A DNA stretch of 64,000 bases from the NCBI GenBank assembly GCA_025526915.1, contig JAHLKH010000079.1, positions 1 to 64,000 of the forward strand, in the 5' to 3' direction. Made by a program: the position numbers and the translations under genes. This stretch comes from Entophlyctis helioformis. Lineage: Eukaryota > Chytridiomycota > Chytridiomycetes > Chytridiales > Chytriomycetaceae. Positions 48,771 through 58,353 of the stretch are shown here, in pieces. How positions within the stretch are numbered: the first letter of the stretch is position 1; each line of letters opens with the position of its first letter. The notes below the pieces were generated by a model. It saw nothing but the letters and a program-made list of their open reading frames with translations, ran no database searches and was not told the DNA's origin.

Positions 48771-50305
48771 ATGCTCGCCATCCAGCTGCAGCAGCCTGCC
48801 ACTGCACAGACAGCCAGTGCACAGTCTGCCAGTGCACAGACGGCACAGACGGCCCCGTACGATCCGATTGCCGTCGTGTCGCTGCCCCCGCCACCGACCG
48901 ACCCGCGCCTGCTGCCGCCCGGCTCTGTGCTGGTGCGGCTGCACGCCGCGGCCCTCAACCACCGCGACGTCTTCATCCGCGAGCGCCAGTACCCCGGCGT
49001 GTCGTACGACTCGATCCTGGGGGCCGACGGCGCTGGCGTGGTCGTTGCCGTTGCTGCTCCGGCTGCCGACGCACCACCACAGCAGGCCCTTGCGCCAGGC
49101 GACCGCGTGCTCATCAACTCGAGCGATGGCTGGGACTCGGACCCCACCGGCCCTGAAGACATTCTGGCGCACGGCATCCTGGGCCTGCTTCCCCGCCCTG
49201 GTGCGTCTCTCCTTCTGTCTGTCTGTCTATCCTTCTGTCCATCCGTCCATCCTGCCTGCCTGCCCATCCATCCATCCATCCTGCCCATCCATCCTGCCCA
49301 TCCATCCTGCAAGCATGCGTCTCGCCACCGCAGCAACCGCGTTGATTCTCCGCGTGCGGCACGTTTGCACACGCTTACAGCCCACTCATGCCCGCTTCCG
49401 GTGCATCACACAGGAACGCTCGCCGAGTACATCGTCGTGGACGCAAAGCTCGTCCATCGCGCCCCTGCCCACCTGTCCTTTGAGGAGCTGGCCGCCATTC
49501 CGCTTGCTGGCCTGACTGCCTTCCGCGCCACGTTCACGCTGGGCCAAGTCAAGGCCGGCCAGTCTGTTCTGGTCCCGGGCATTGGCGGCGGTGTTGCCGC
49601 ATTTGCAATGCAGTTTGCCATGTGAGTTGCCGATGGGCAGCATGCACGTGAGTTGCTGTCCATCAATCAACAAACGGCCAGTCGCTAAGCCATCATGACA
49701 ACTACAAAAACAACCATAACAGTGCTGCCGGTGCATCGGTCCATGTGACCAGTTCGTCACAGGAAAAGATTGATCGTGCCATCCGTCTGGGGGCATCGGG
49801 CGGCGCCAACTACAAGGACAAGGACTGGGTGTCGGATCTCCAGTCGTCGGTCGAGTCAGGGTTCTTTGACGTCATTATTGATGGTGCCAGCGGCCCCAAT
49901 GTCGCGTCGTACATCCGTCTGCTCAAGCCTGGCGGCATTCTGGTCATTTACGGCGCCACAGCCGGATCCAAGGTCTCGTTCACAGTGCCGTTCCTGTGGT
50001 TCAAGCACCTGCAGATCCGTGGCGCGTGCATGGGCAGCAATGACGAGTTCAGACGCATGGTGGACTTTATTGACGAGAAGAAGATGCGGCCTGTCGTGAG
50101 CACGGTCATTGACGGCCTCGCCAATGTCGAGCAAGCCTTTGAGCTCATGAGGTGAGGCGTTGCTGATCATAATGCCACATGCTACCGATCGCAGATGCAT
50201 GCATATAGAACTCGTGCGGCTAATGCATGACCTGTCCATAGACGTGGGCAGCAGTTTGGCAAGATCGTGGTCAAGATCGAGCAGGCGCCTAATGCGTCTC
50301 TGTAG
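48771..50305 (+). CDS. Zinc-less medium-chain dehydrogenase (quinone-oxidoreductase-like)
   Basis: NAD(P)H-dependent oxidoreductase of the MDR superfamily. Four exons (48771-49200, 49414-49621, 49723-50151, 50242-50305) join in phase to 376 residues. GroES-like part: VLVRLHAAALNHRDVFIRE, ILGADGAGVVVAV, GDRVLINSS. Rossmann part: AIPLAGLTAFRATF, VLVPGIGGGVA and a PGGILVIYG turn. C-terminus: FGKIVVKIEQA. The catalytic-zinc Cys and the structural-zinc Cys cluster of alcohol dehydrogenases are not seen. Substrate unknown. The first intron (213 nt) is a multiple of three, stop-free, and made partly of CTGT and CCAT tetranucleotide repeats. The gene converges with the CHCHD5-like gene, with 84 bp between stop codons. 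Confidence 0.9.
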
Positions 50306-50389
50306 GTGGATGGCCAAAGCAAGCGTGCATTGCTCGCACTTGATTCGAGTGAACCCCTTCCAGTGAATGGATCATGAAATAGTGCATTG

Positions 50390-50887
50390 TTATTGTGCAG
50401 ATGGCGAGGAAGATGCAGCAGCCGCACTCTGCCCTTGAAGCTCTGCAGCCACGGACTGGTGGCAGTTGTACAGCTCGCGCAGACTGGACATGCATGCCTG
50501 TGGGTCCGTCTTGTTGTCCTCGAGGCACGATCGGTACGACGCAATGAACGGCGCGCAGCGCTCCTTGACACGGCGCAGCTCTCCGACACTGTCAGTGCGT
50601 TGCGTCAATGGGCAGTTGCGTCAGCAAGCGGATCGGCAGGTGGAGGGCATGGCTGCTCACTTTTCCTCTGCGCACTTTGTGAGTGCGGTCTTCTCGCCCT
50701 TGCAGACAGACTCCCAGTTGTGTGGGTTGCGTTCGACGCAGGCGCTGTTGGCGGTGGTCAGTCTGCGAGTCTGGTCTGCTCTGCCGTGCCTTTGTTGCTG
50801 CCCATCACCGGCCCGGCCAGCGGCTCACCCATACAGCTTGACCTGCAGACCGCAGTGTGCTGCCACAAGATCAAGCGTCGACTCCAT
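50390..50887 (-). CDS. CHCHD5/MIX14-type twin-CX9C mitochondrial protein
   Basis: Three short exons (50887-50829, 50744-50661, 50588-50390) join in phase to 113 residues, near the 110 of human CHCHD5. Four CX9C motifs are seen: CGLQVKLYGAC, CKGEKTALTKC, CAPFIASYRSC and CMSSLRELYNC. This gives two coiled-coil-helix-coiled-coil-helix domains. Such proteins are imported into the intermembrane space by Mia40-dependent oxidation. The C-terminal tail is an Ala/Ser-rich disordered end. Spacing between the second and third motifs and overall length support CHCHD5/Mix14 over other family members; the role of that subfamily is poorly defined. Confidence 0.88.
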
Positions 50888-51068
50888 GCTGTGCTGGCAT
50901 CGGCCGGCGCATCATTTCATGACCCAAGAGTCAGCAGCCAGGATGGACGGCCAGCGGGCGAAGGGCATCCACAAGCATGCCACCTACAGTAAGGTGACTT
51001 GAAAGGTCGGCTGTGGGGAGGATTCAGGGCAATAATTTGATGTTGGAAATCACCGAGATGGCTGCCTG

Positions 51069-51089
51069 GTCACGTGCCTTGCACGTGAC
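51069..51089. promoter_or_regulatory. Inverted pair of CACGTG boxes
   Basis: GTCACGTGC, a 3-bp spacer CTT, then GCACGTGAC form an exact inverted repeat. It sits between the divergent starts of the CHCHD5-like gene (50887) and the coiled-coil gene (51298), so it may serve both. Confidence 0.55.
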
Positions 51090-51297
51090 TGAAGGACATG
51101 AAGCAGTGCCCTGATGCCTGTAAAGTGCGTCTGCATGGATCTCTGACACACACGCACCGCCCAGCGAGACAGCAGGCGTTGCTGCCTGCACCACCGCCGC
51201 TGCTGCGCTCGCATCACGCAGTGTCTGCAACTCACAAAGTCTCTCCAGGTCGACCAATCACAGCGATTCCACAAAGAGTTCACCATCGGAGACGAAC

Positions 51298-53641
51298 ATG
51301 ATGATGAAGGCCAAGACCGCCGGAGTGCCTGGCGGCGGAGCAGGTGGAGGAGCTGCTGCTGGGCCTGCTGCGTACGCATCGGAAAGTGCGCCTGTGCCTC
51401 GGGCTGGCATTGTCGGAGGTCGCCATCTGGGCGTGTCGCACCTGTCTGCTGCTGCCGCCAACAACGGCCAAGCTGGACACGGACACGGACAGGGCCAGCC
51501 GTCGTCAGCCACGCAGGGCTCGCTCATGGCTGCCAGCATCGGTAACAGCGGAACCGGCGGCACGGCCAAAGACTTTGGTGACCTGGATTCTCAGGTGCGG
51601 ACGCCTGTGGACGCTGCCCATCTGCCCATGCTCCGCTGCTGCTGTTCGCATCCAACGTCAGTCTGGCTGATTTCCTGTGTGCTGGTGGTGCCGTCTGTCT
51701 GCTGGCGGGCAGCTGCGAGCGGGCATCGACCTTGTCCAGGACGCATACACTCGGCAAGCTGCTGCCCTCAAGCACCAGGTCACTCATTGGAAACACGTCG
51801 CTTCGCAGCACAAGGAGCAGGTGCGTCCTTGGTCCAGAGGCCGCTGGAGCAATCGAGTGGCTGACCGGCGGCTGGATGCCACACCACACCGGCACTGCAA
51901 TGCCACTGCTGGACAGAATGCCACGCTCGAGGCCCAGGTCTCGGTGCTGTCTCGCCGTGTCGCCGAGCTCGAGCACGCTCTTGCGAGCCAGGCGTCCGAG
52001 AAGAAGGCGCTTGTCGCGTCAAAGGCTGCCCTTATGGACAGATACAACGCGCTCAAAAAGTCTGCATCGCAGCTGGACGCCTTCCGCAAGGTTGGTTGGA
52101 CGGCAATATGCAGAGTGCATCGGGCTCGTGCTGGGCTGCTGCATGCTTCTGCATCGTCTGCTTACTAGCATTCTGCAGTCGATTGTGAGCATGGTCGAGT
52201 ATAGCCCTGGAGCACAGCCACTGCTGACGTCGTTTGATGGAGACAGCCGCATCGCCGACGCTGCCGACTTTCAACACGCGACCCCAAGCAAGCCTGGCAT
52301 TGGACATGGAGCCGACGGGACAGATCTCGCAGCGTTGCCGCAAAACCAGCATTGGCCGGCTCACACGCAGCAGCAGTCTGCATCACACGGATCCGGGTCA
52401 GGGTCAGGGACCGGATATGCACAGCAGTCGCGTGAAACATTGAGACACAGCCACGGCGATGGCGCACACGCTCATTCGTCCTCTGGGTACCAGCAGCAGC
52501 AGCAGCAGCAGCAGCAACGTTTCAATGCAAGCACCGGATCTCGAGGCTACGAGGCTCGAGGCCAGGCAGAAGAGTCTGGTGCTACTTCTCGTGGCGTTTC
52601 TGGGTTAACAGCAGCAGGGCAGGCTTTCTTGGATCACATACAACTTCCAGCCATCATGACAGCGGAAAAGCGGCTGTAGGGGACGCTGTGATTGGTGCGG
52701 AAGATGGACGGCTCGATGCCTTTGGAAGCAGCCCGTACGGTCTGCAAAACGAAGTGCCAGGCGGCAATTCCACCTCGTATTTCGATCAGCAAACCAACAC
52801 GCTGCGATCTCTGAACATTGTAAGTTGCGTTTGGGTGTGGTGTGCAGAGACGCACTCTTGGCGTGCGGTTGCTTACTTTCTTACTGGCCAACTGCGGCTG
52901 TAGAGTACACAGGCACTTGACTACTCTCTCGGATCCATGTCTGCTCAGGACAAGTCCGGTTTGCTGACTGTCGACGTGCTGGGAACGCTCCATGTCAAGT
53001 CGTCAGCAACGGCTAGCGTGGCAAACCACGCCGCGATTGAAGACGGGCACACTGCCAGTCAACAGCATTTGAATGTCGGACACGGTAGCACCAACAACCA
53101 GACGGACAAAGCAGGCCCCCTCTCTGCGTCTGCATCTGCGTCTACTGCTTCGCTGAACTTGTATCCAGCAGAGGACGGCATTGCACAACAGCAGCATCAG
53201 CATCAAGAACAGCAACAACAATCACACACACGGATCGGCACATCGCGATCGCAAACTAATCTTGTCTCGTCCTCGTCGTTTTCAGCCTTGGCGCCTTCCT
53301 CGGCAGCAGCGGCGGCCACAACCGTACCCCCAACATCACACACGCACACGCACACGCGCGCAGGGCCAAGCCAGCCGTTTTTGGATCGCCCAGCAGCGGA
53401 CATGGACGCGCCAACACTCTACCGACACATTCGCGATGCTCTCTCGGCCACTGCCTTTGAAATGTTTGCTACGGCCGTGGCGGCGTTCAATGCTGGGCGT
53501 GTGTCGGCAACAGAAACGGTCAAAGAGGTGCACCGCATTGTGGGGCCCGGGCAGCTGACTGAGCAAATGACTCGGCTGATCTACGAGGCGGTTCGCGAAT
53601 CGTCGTCTTCGTCGTCTGGTGGCGGTCAGAACCCACAATAA
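51298..53641 (+). CDS. Coiled-coil protein resembling plant At4g15545
   Basis: Six exons (51298-51594, 51713-51820, 51917-52090, 52179-52603, 52663-52819, 52904-53641) join in phase to 632 residues. After a Gly/Ala-rich start, DFGDLDSQ begins a coiled coil carried by exons 2 and 3 (NATLEAQVSVLSRRVAELEH). The centre is low in complexity with a CAG-encoded Gln tract near 52490-52516. The C-terminal domain (LYRHIRDALSATAFEMF, FNAGRVSATETVKEVHRIVG) resembles the end of the At4g15545 family, whose members have a similar coiled-coil-plus-tail layout. Function unknown. The TAA stop overlaps an AATAAA signal. The call rests mainly on the C-terminal pattern and is moderate. Confidence 0.6.
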
Positions 53642-53642
53642 A
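53637..53642 (+). terminator. AATAAA overlapping the TAA stop
   Basis: The final codons read CCACAATAAAC, so the stop codon is inside the hexamer. Confidence 0.5.
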
Positions 53643-54018
53643 CACAGCATATTCGTCTTTTATGCCGCGGTGTGCACCAAAAGCCGCAGACGGCTTCGAG
53701 AGAGTGGACGATAGAACTGGGTACGTATTCATTGGGAGGGTCCTGCACACAAACAAAAGCCAGAAGCTGCCTGCCATGAACGAGCCAGCCAACGCATCCT
53801 ACAAACATCCACTGAAAGGATCCGGCCAAGAAACATCATCCAGTGCTGCACCGTGCCGGTCCCGGTGGATGTTGTCAAGGTCGTGGTTTGTGAACTGGTA
53901 TGGTATGGTATGGCTGCGAATGTGGCGTGATATGCTGCTGATCTGATGTCTGAATGATGGCGAGAGTGGGGAGGAGGTGGGCGGAATGTGTGTCGGGGTT
54001 GGGCAGCGGATTGGATCC
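53643..54018. other. Convergent intergenic region
   Basis: 376 bp between the coiled-coil gene and COX4. No gene or RNA recognised; TGGTATGGTATGG near 53896 is a short imperfect repeat. Confidence 0.4.
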
Positions 54019-55301
54019 TTAGTGGTGGTGGTCCTCCTCGCGAATGTACTGTCATACATCAACGGGTAAACACAGAGGTCAGCCAGCCAGCCAGCCAGCC
54101 AGCCAGTCAATCGACACGACAGGTTGAACTGCCGCATTCGTGCGGGGTTGGCAGGCAGACGCAGCGCACCTTGAAGACGTTTCCGCAGTGGGGGCAGCGG
54201 TCAACCTTGCCGTGGGGACGGACGGTGAGCCAGACAGCCTCGTGGGAGTCGGCAGGGAAACCTACGATGCGCGTCGCCAGAGCGCAAGACGAGGTCAGAT
54301 TCAAGGCCGTGAATGCAAGCATGGCTGCATGGTCCACGCAGCACGAGCAGCAGGATCAGCAAGCATGTACGCACCAGTGCAGCCAACGTATCTCTCGGGG
54401 TCGACGCCGCGAACGACAATGGGCTCCTTGGCAGTGCCCTTCTTGGTGAGCACGATGGGGTGCATGTCCTCCCAGGGGTCCTCGCCCTTGAGCGTCTTCA
54501 GGTACTCGTAACGCTCAAGACCGGCAGCAAGCTCGTAGTTGGTGGGGACCTGACCGGGCTCGCGGAAGCCGGGAACCTCGGGGTCGAGAACGATGTTCTT
54601 TGCCGCAGTGGTCGACGGCGTGGTCGACGACGACGCTGTTGGTGGTCAGGCGGCCGAATGGGCAAGAGGGGAGGCAGACGGGCAGACGGGCCAGGGCGAT
54701 GGTAGTGGGCAGTTAGCATGCTGCTGGTTCAACAAGGCCTCGACCGCCACTACGACCACAGTGGGCAGCAGCCAGCCAGCCAGCCAGCCAGCCAGCCACA
54801 GCCAGCCAGCAGCATCGTCAGCGGCGGCGGCAAGAGCATCGTCGGCGGCAGATGACTGATTGCGTGTGCTGGCAGGCAGGCAGCGCACACACTGGCTGGC
54901 TGACTGGCTGGCTGGCTGGCTTCTGAACGGCTGCAGCAGCCAGAGTGGCTGGCAGCAAGGCTGCCGCTGGCAGGAAAGCCGGCCGAGTACAGCCATCGCA
55001 GCCGTCCCCCTGGCGGCCCACCAGGCGGCCGGCCAGTGTGTGTGCCTGCAGGCCGCCAACGCATGGTGACGCAACACGCAGCGACAAAAAACGGCTGCTG
55101 GCTTGCTGCTGGCTGTTGGCTGCTGGCTGCTGGCTGCGGCTGGTGGTGGTGCCTATCGTGGCCGAGTGCGGCGAGGCGGCGAGGCAGCCCGAGCGAAGAG
55201 CGGGCTGCAGGGGGCTCACCTTGTCTGAGCGAGAGGGCGGCAAACGACGCACGGCGCTGGACGGCGGCAGCAACAGACGGAAGGCGGCGAGCAGCGAACA
55301 T
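54019..55301 (-). CDS. COX4: Cytochrome c oxidase subunit Cox4 (mammalian COX5B homologue)
   Basis: Nuclear-encoded, zinc-binding subunit of respiratory complex IV. Four exons (55301-55220, 54635-54375, 54261-54170, 54048-54019) join in phase to 154 residues, matching the yeast protein length. Exon 1 encodes a mitochondrial presequence (MFAARRLPSVAAAVQRRA). Exon 2 has NIVLDPEVPGFREPGQVPTN, GLERYEYLKTLKGEDPWED and GVDPERYVGCTG. Exon 3 holds the remaining zinc ligands in DSHEAVWLTV and RCPHCGNVFK; together with the Cys of VGCTG these give the C, H, C, C set. The last exon encodes only YIREEDHHH. The first intron is 584 nt, about six times the usual size, and carries GCCA repeats. The start lies 23 bp from that of the divergent TMEM223-like gene. 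Confidence 0.95.
54081..54107. repeat. (AGCC)n repeat in COX4 intron 3
   Basis: About six units of the same tetranucleotide seen at 48664-48709, read on the other strand. Confidence 0.85.
54770..54811. repeat. (AGCC)n repeat in COX4 intron 1
   Basis: Two blocks of AGCC units separated by CACAG. Further GGCT units follow near 54893-54920. Confidence 0.85.
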
Positions 55302-55324
55302 GTTGGTTTGGCGGAAACCCCAAC
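55302..55324. promoter_or_regulatory. 23-bp gap between divergent COX4 and TMEM223-like start codons
   Basis: Both start codons flank this gap, so core promoter elements of each gene must lie in or beyond the other's 5' coding sequence, or a downstream ATG is used. An in-frame alternative start for the plus gene is at 55373. Confidence 0.5.
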
Positions 55325-56408
55325 ATGATCGCCGTTTGTCTGCTTCGAGGCTCGACAGCGAGCCTGTCTGGCATGGCTGGCATGGCTGGCCTGTCTGGCA
55401 TGGCTGGCCTGCGTGCAGCATTCTCCTCATGCGCTGCTGCTCGCCAACAGCACCACCAGCACCACCAGCACCACCAGCAGCACCCACGAGTCAAGGTGCT
55501 GTCGTCGTCCGTCAACGCTGGCACGCTTGGCTTGAATGCCGCTTCGGCTGCACCTGCGGCATCTGCTCCACCGGCCGGCTTCCCAGGCGCTGGTGCACTC
55601 CCCATGTCGGTGGCTGCCATCGCCGCCGCTCCGTCCATCCTGCTGTACTCGCATCCAAACAAGCAGCTCTTCTCGCTGCTCTACGTCGCCGGGTTCGCCC
55701 ATTTCGTCTTCTGGCTGGTGCTCGCCGGCCTGTCCTTCTCCGAGATGACCAACTCAAGGTGATGCCCGCTGAACCGCCTGTAAACCACGAGGCTGTCGCT
55801 GACATGCCGCCTGCCTCTCCAGCCCAGGCATCCTCAGCGCCAAAGTCGTTGGATCCGAGATCGTCAAGCCCAAGAGCAAGAATGACAACACCGTCACCGT
55901 CTTTGGCATCACGAAACACTGGCCTGCTGGCATGGAGGGCATCTGGATCAAGGCCGTCTTCACAACTGCCCTGGCATCGGTCGGCTTCGTGTTCCTTGGC
56001 CTCACCCACCGCTACGCCTCGCGCTACGCCTCCCAGATTGAGCTGGTGCACGGCAAGATCCTGCGCGTCAAATCAAGCGCGCTTGTCGGCAACCCCTTCC
56101 GCGACTTGCCCTTTTCCACAGCCGCCCTCTCTGAGCCAGTCTTCACTGGCTTTGGCCCTGGCATGACAGAGGTTTTTCTCGACCGCTCAAAGATTGCCTG
56201 GTACAAGTGGCCGTTTGTCCATCGTCGCGCTGGTTATTTCTGGCTGGCAGACTCAACAACCAAGAGCACGTTCCGCGTCGACCGCCAAGGCAGTTTCCGC
56301 AACCCGCAGTTCATGGACCGTCTGTTTGCTGAAAAGGCTGCGTTTACGTCTCATGCATCATTGCCGCCATCTTCAGCATCGGCAACAGCCGCCCGTGTCT
56401 CACGTTGA
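55325..56408 (+). CDS. TMEM223-like mitochondrial membrane protein
   Basis: Two exons (55325-55758, 55838-56408) give 334 residues. The N-terminus is Ala/Ser-rich with few acids, then a His/Gln tract, consistent with a mitochondrial presequence. Hydrophobic segment one (LFSLLYVAGFAHFVFWLVLA) follows SILLYSHPN. Segment two is IKAVFTTALASVGFVFLGL. The C-terminal part, with IELVHGKILRVKSSALVG, MTEVFLDRSKIAWY and FRNPQFMDRLF, resembles the matrix domain of human TMEM223 in order and spacing. TMEM223 is a mitochondrial inner-membrane protein linked to complex IV biogenesis. The gene sits directly against COX4, a complex IV subunit. The exact start is uncertain. Confidence 0.75.
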
Positions 56409-56508
56409 TCTATTTACCGGATTGAATGTGTTCCTTGCAATCCAACAGCTTCGCCTGTAGCTGACATTCACCGCCAATGTCCAAAGCCGCCATGATAATA
56501 TGGGGTGT

Positions 56509-58296
56509 TTAGTTGCCATCCTTGATCGAGTATTTGCCATAGTCCTTCTCAGGGTCAAACACCTCCCACCGATTGGCAGGGAAAATGTGCTTGTTGTTCT
56601 CGTACCAGACACGCTCCATGACTTTGCCTGCGTGAGACTGCATGCGGCGCATGGCATCGCAACACACGGCACCTGTTAGTAAATTGGTTGGCAGCACGAC
56701 TCTGGCCTCTGCAACACCGATTCGCATCTGGACATTCAAGCACGTCGCTGCAACCTACATCTTCAGTTTCGACCGTTGCATCGTTGATCAGACGGACGTC
56801 ATCACGAACATCAAATGAAAAGAGCGGCCCGGACTTGCCGCGAGACTTGTTAACAATAAAGTCATAAAACGTGTAGTGCTGTCATACGGCGTGCAGGCAG
56901 GAGCAAGTTGCGTATCAGCCCATCGCATGTCTTGCAATGCGAGACACGGATATCCATCAAGAGCGTCCGCCACTTACCGTGGGAATAATCAAATCCTCCT
57001 TGATGTACATCAAGTTGTCCACATTGACGTTGCGCAGCTGCGGGATCTGTTGCCGACATTTTTCCAGAAACTGCCGGATCGTGTCGCCCTTTCGACACTC
57101 GACCTGCTTTCGGTGTCCAGACCCGTCCCAGAACGAGTACGTGATGCTGATCTTGTCACGCTTGATCACCTCCTGCCGCTCGATCCACTCTCTTTCCAGC
57201 TTGGCACGCTCCTGGCGCTCCAACTCTTCGCGCTCCTTGTCTGGAAGGAAGCTGGTGTCGACGTTTGGGTTCTTCTTTACTTTCTTGACCAGCGGTGCCG
57301 CGTCTGTCTCGTTCAAGGTTGGCATCGCAAGACACGTTAGCCTGCAGGCTAGGTAAATGCTCCTGATGACCGTCAATAATCAGGCCAAACATCGGCATGG
57401 AGTCACAGCCGGCAATGCAGGCACAGCATCAAATGAGCCCTATGGCGCAGGCTCCATCAGAGAGAAGATTAAACGAATGGGTCCACAGCCAGCAGCAGCT
57501 GTCAAAGCGAATGCCATGGCAGCATGCGTCTGGAAACTCAGAGAACTAGAGCACGCGTCCCACAAGAGAGAGACGCGGCATCGAGTGTCCAACATGCCAG
57601 CAGCCAGCCACTGTGCCACATGCACGCCGCCTGCTGGTGCAAGGGCATGCCAGACAACCAGAGCCAGCAGCGGCAATATCAAAGACACCCAACGCTTGCA
57701 GTCATCATCTGGAGCCTGCCCGATCTGCACTCCAGGGGGCCGACGTTCAGCATGCCATACGGCCATTCGCCACCAGCCCACTCACTTGCGCCATTACCAC
57801 TCTCGTCCTCGTCGGGATCCATGTCAAACGACAGCACGGCCTTGTCTTTGCGCTTGTTGTTGGCAGCCGCAGTCGCCTTCTTCTTGTCCTTTTTGGCCTT
57901 GGCGGCGACGGCTGCGGGCGATGCTGCTGCCAGCGCATCCAGGTCAGTTTGCTCAAGCCGCTGCTTTTCCTCGAGCGTCGAGCGGATGCGCTGAAAGTCC
58001 TGCAGCTTGACCAGTCCGACCGTCTGGCGCTTAAGCTCCGAGTCGACCCAGTCGTTCTGGGCCACAAACTTGTCTGCGCCAACCTTGACCGTCTTTTCCT
58101 GTCGCCGTCAGTCAGTGTCGTCGCCAGTGTCGTCGTCAGCGTCGCCGTTCGTCTCGTCAGCCAGCAGCAGGGCAGCCTGGGGCACCGCACGTACCTTGGA
58201 GATCTGCTCCTTCTGCTTCTTGATCTCCTCCATCATCGTCTGTCGCTGGCCCTCGAGCTGCCGGGCACGGGCTCCCTCGCCTGCATTGTCGGCCAT
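56509..58296 (-). CDS. FAM50/XAP5 family nuclear protein
   Basis: FAM50/XAP5 proteins are nuclear and associate with splicing and chromatin factors. Five exons (58296-58195, 58098-57786, 57303-56978, 56878-56759, 56637-56509) join in phase to 329 residues. Exon 1 is a charged helix from [12 protein letters not shown]. Exon 2 has [18 protein letters not shown] and a Lys/Ala-rich stretch. Exons 3-5 are the XAP5 domain: [84 protein letters not shown]. The second intron (482 nt) is long for this window. Its 3' end was chosen to keep frame, so the residues just before NAAPLVKK are less certain. Divergent from TyrRS, with 57 bp between starts. Confidence 0.93.
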
Positions 58297-58353
58297 TTTG
58301 TCGCTTTCTGCCTGTTGTTGTTTGTCGTGCGAGATCGCGGTCAAGTGGCCGTC

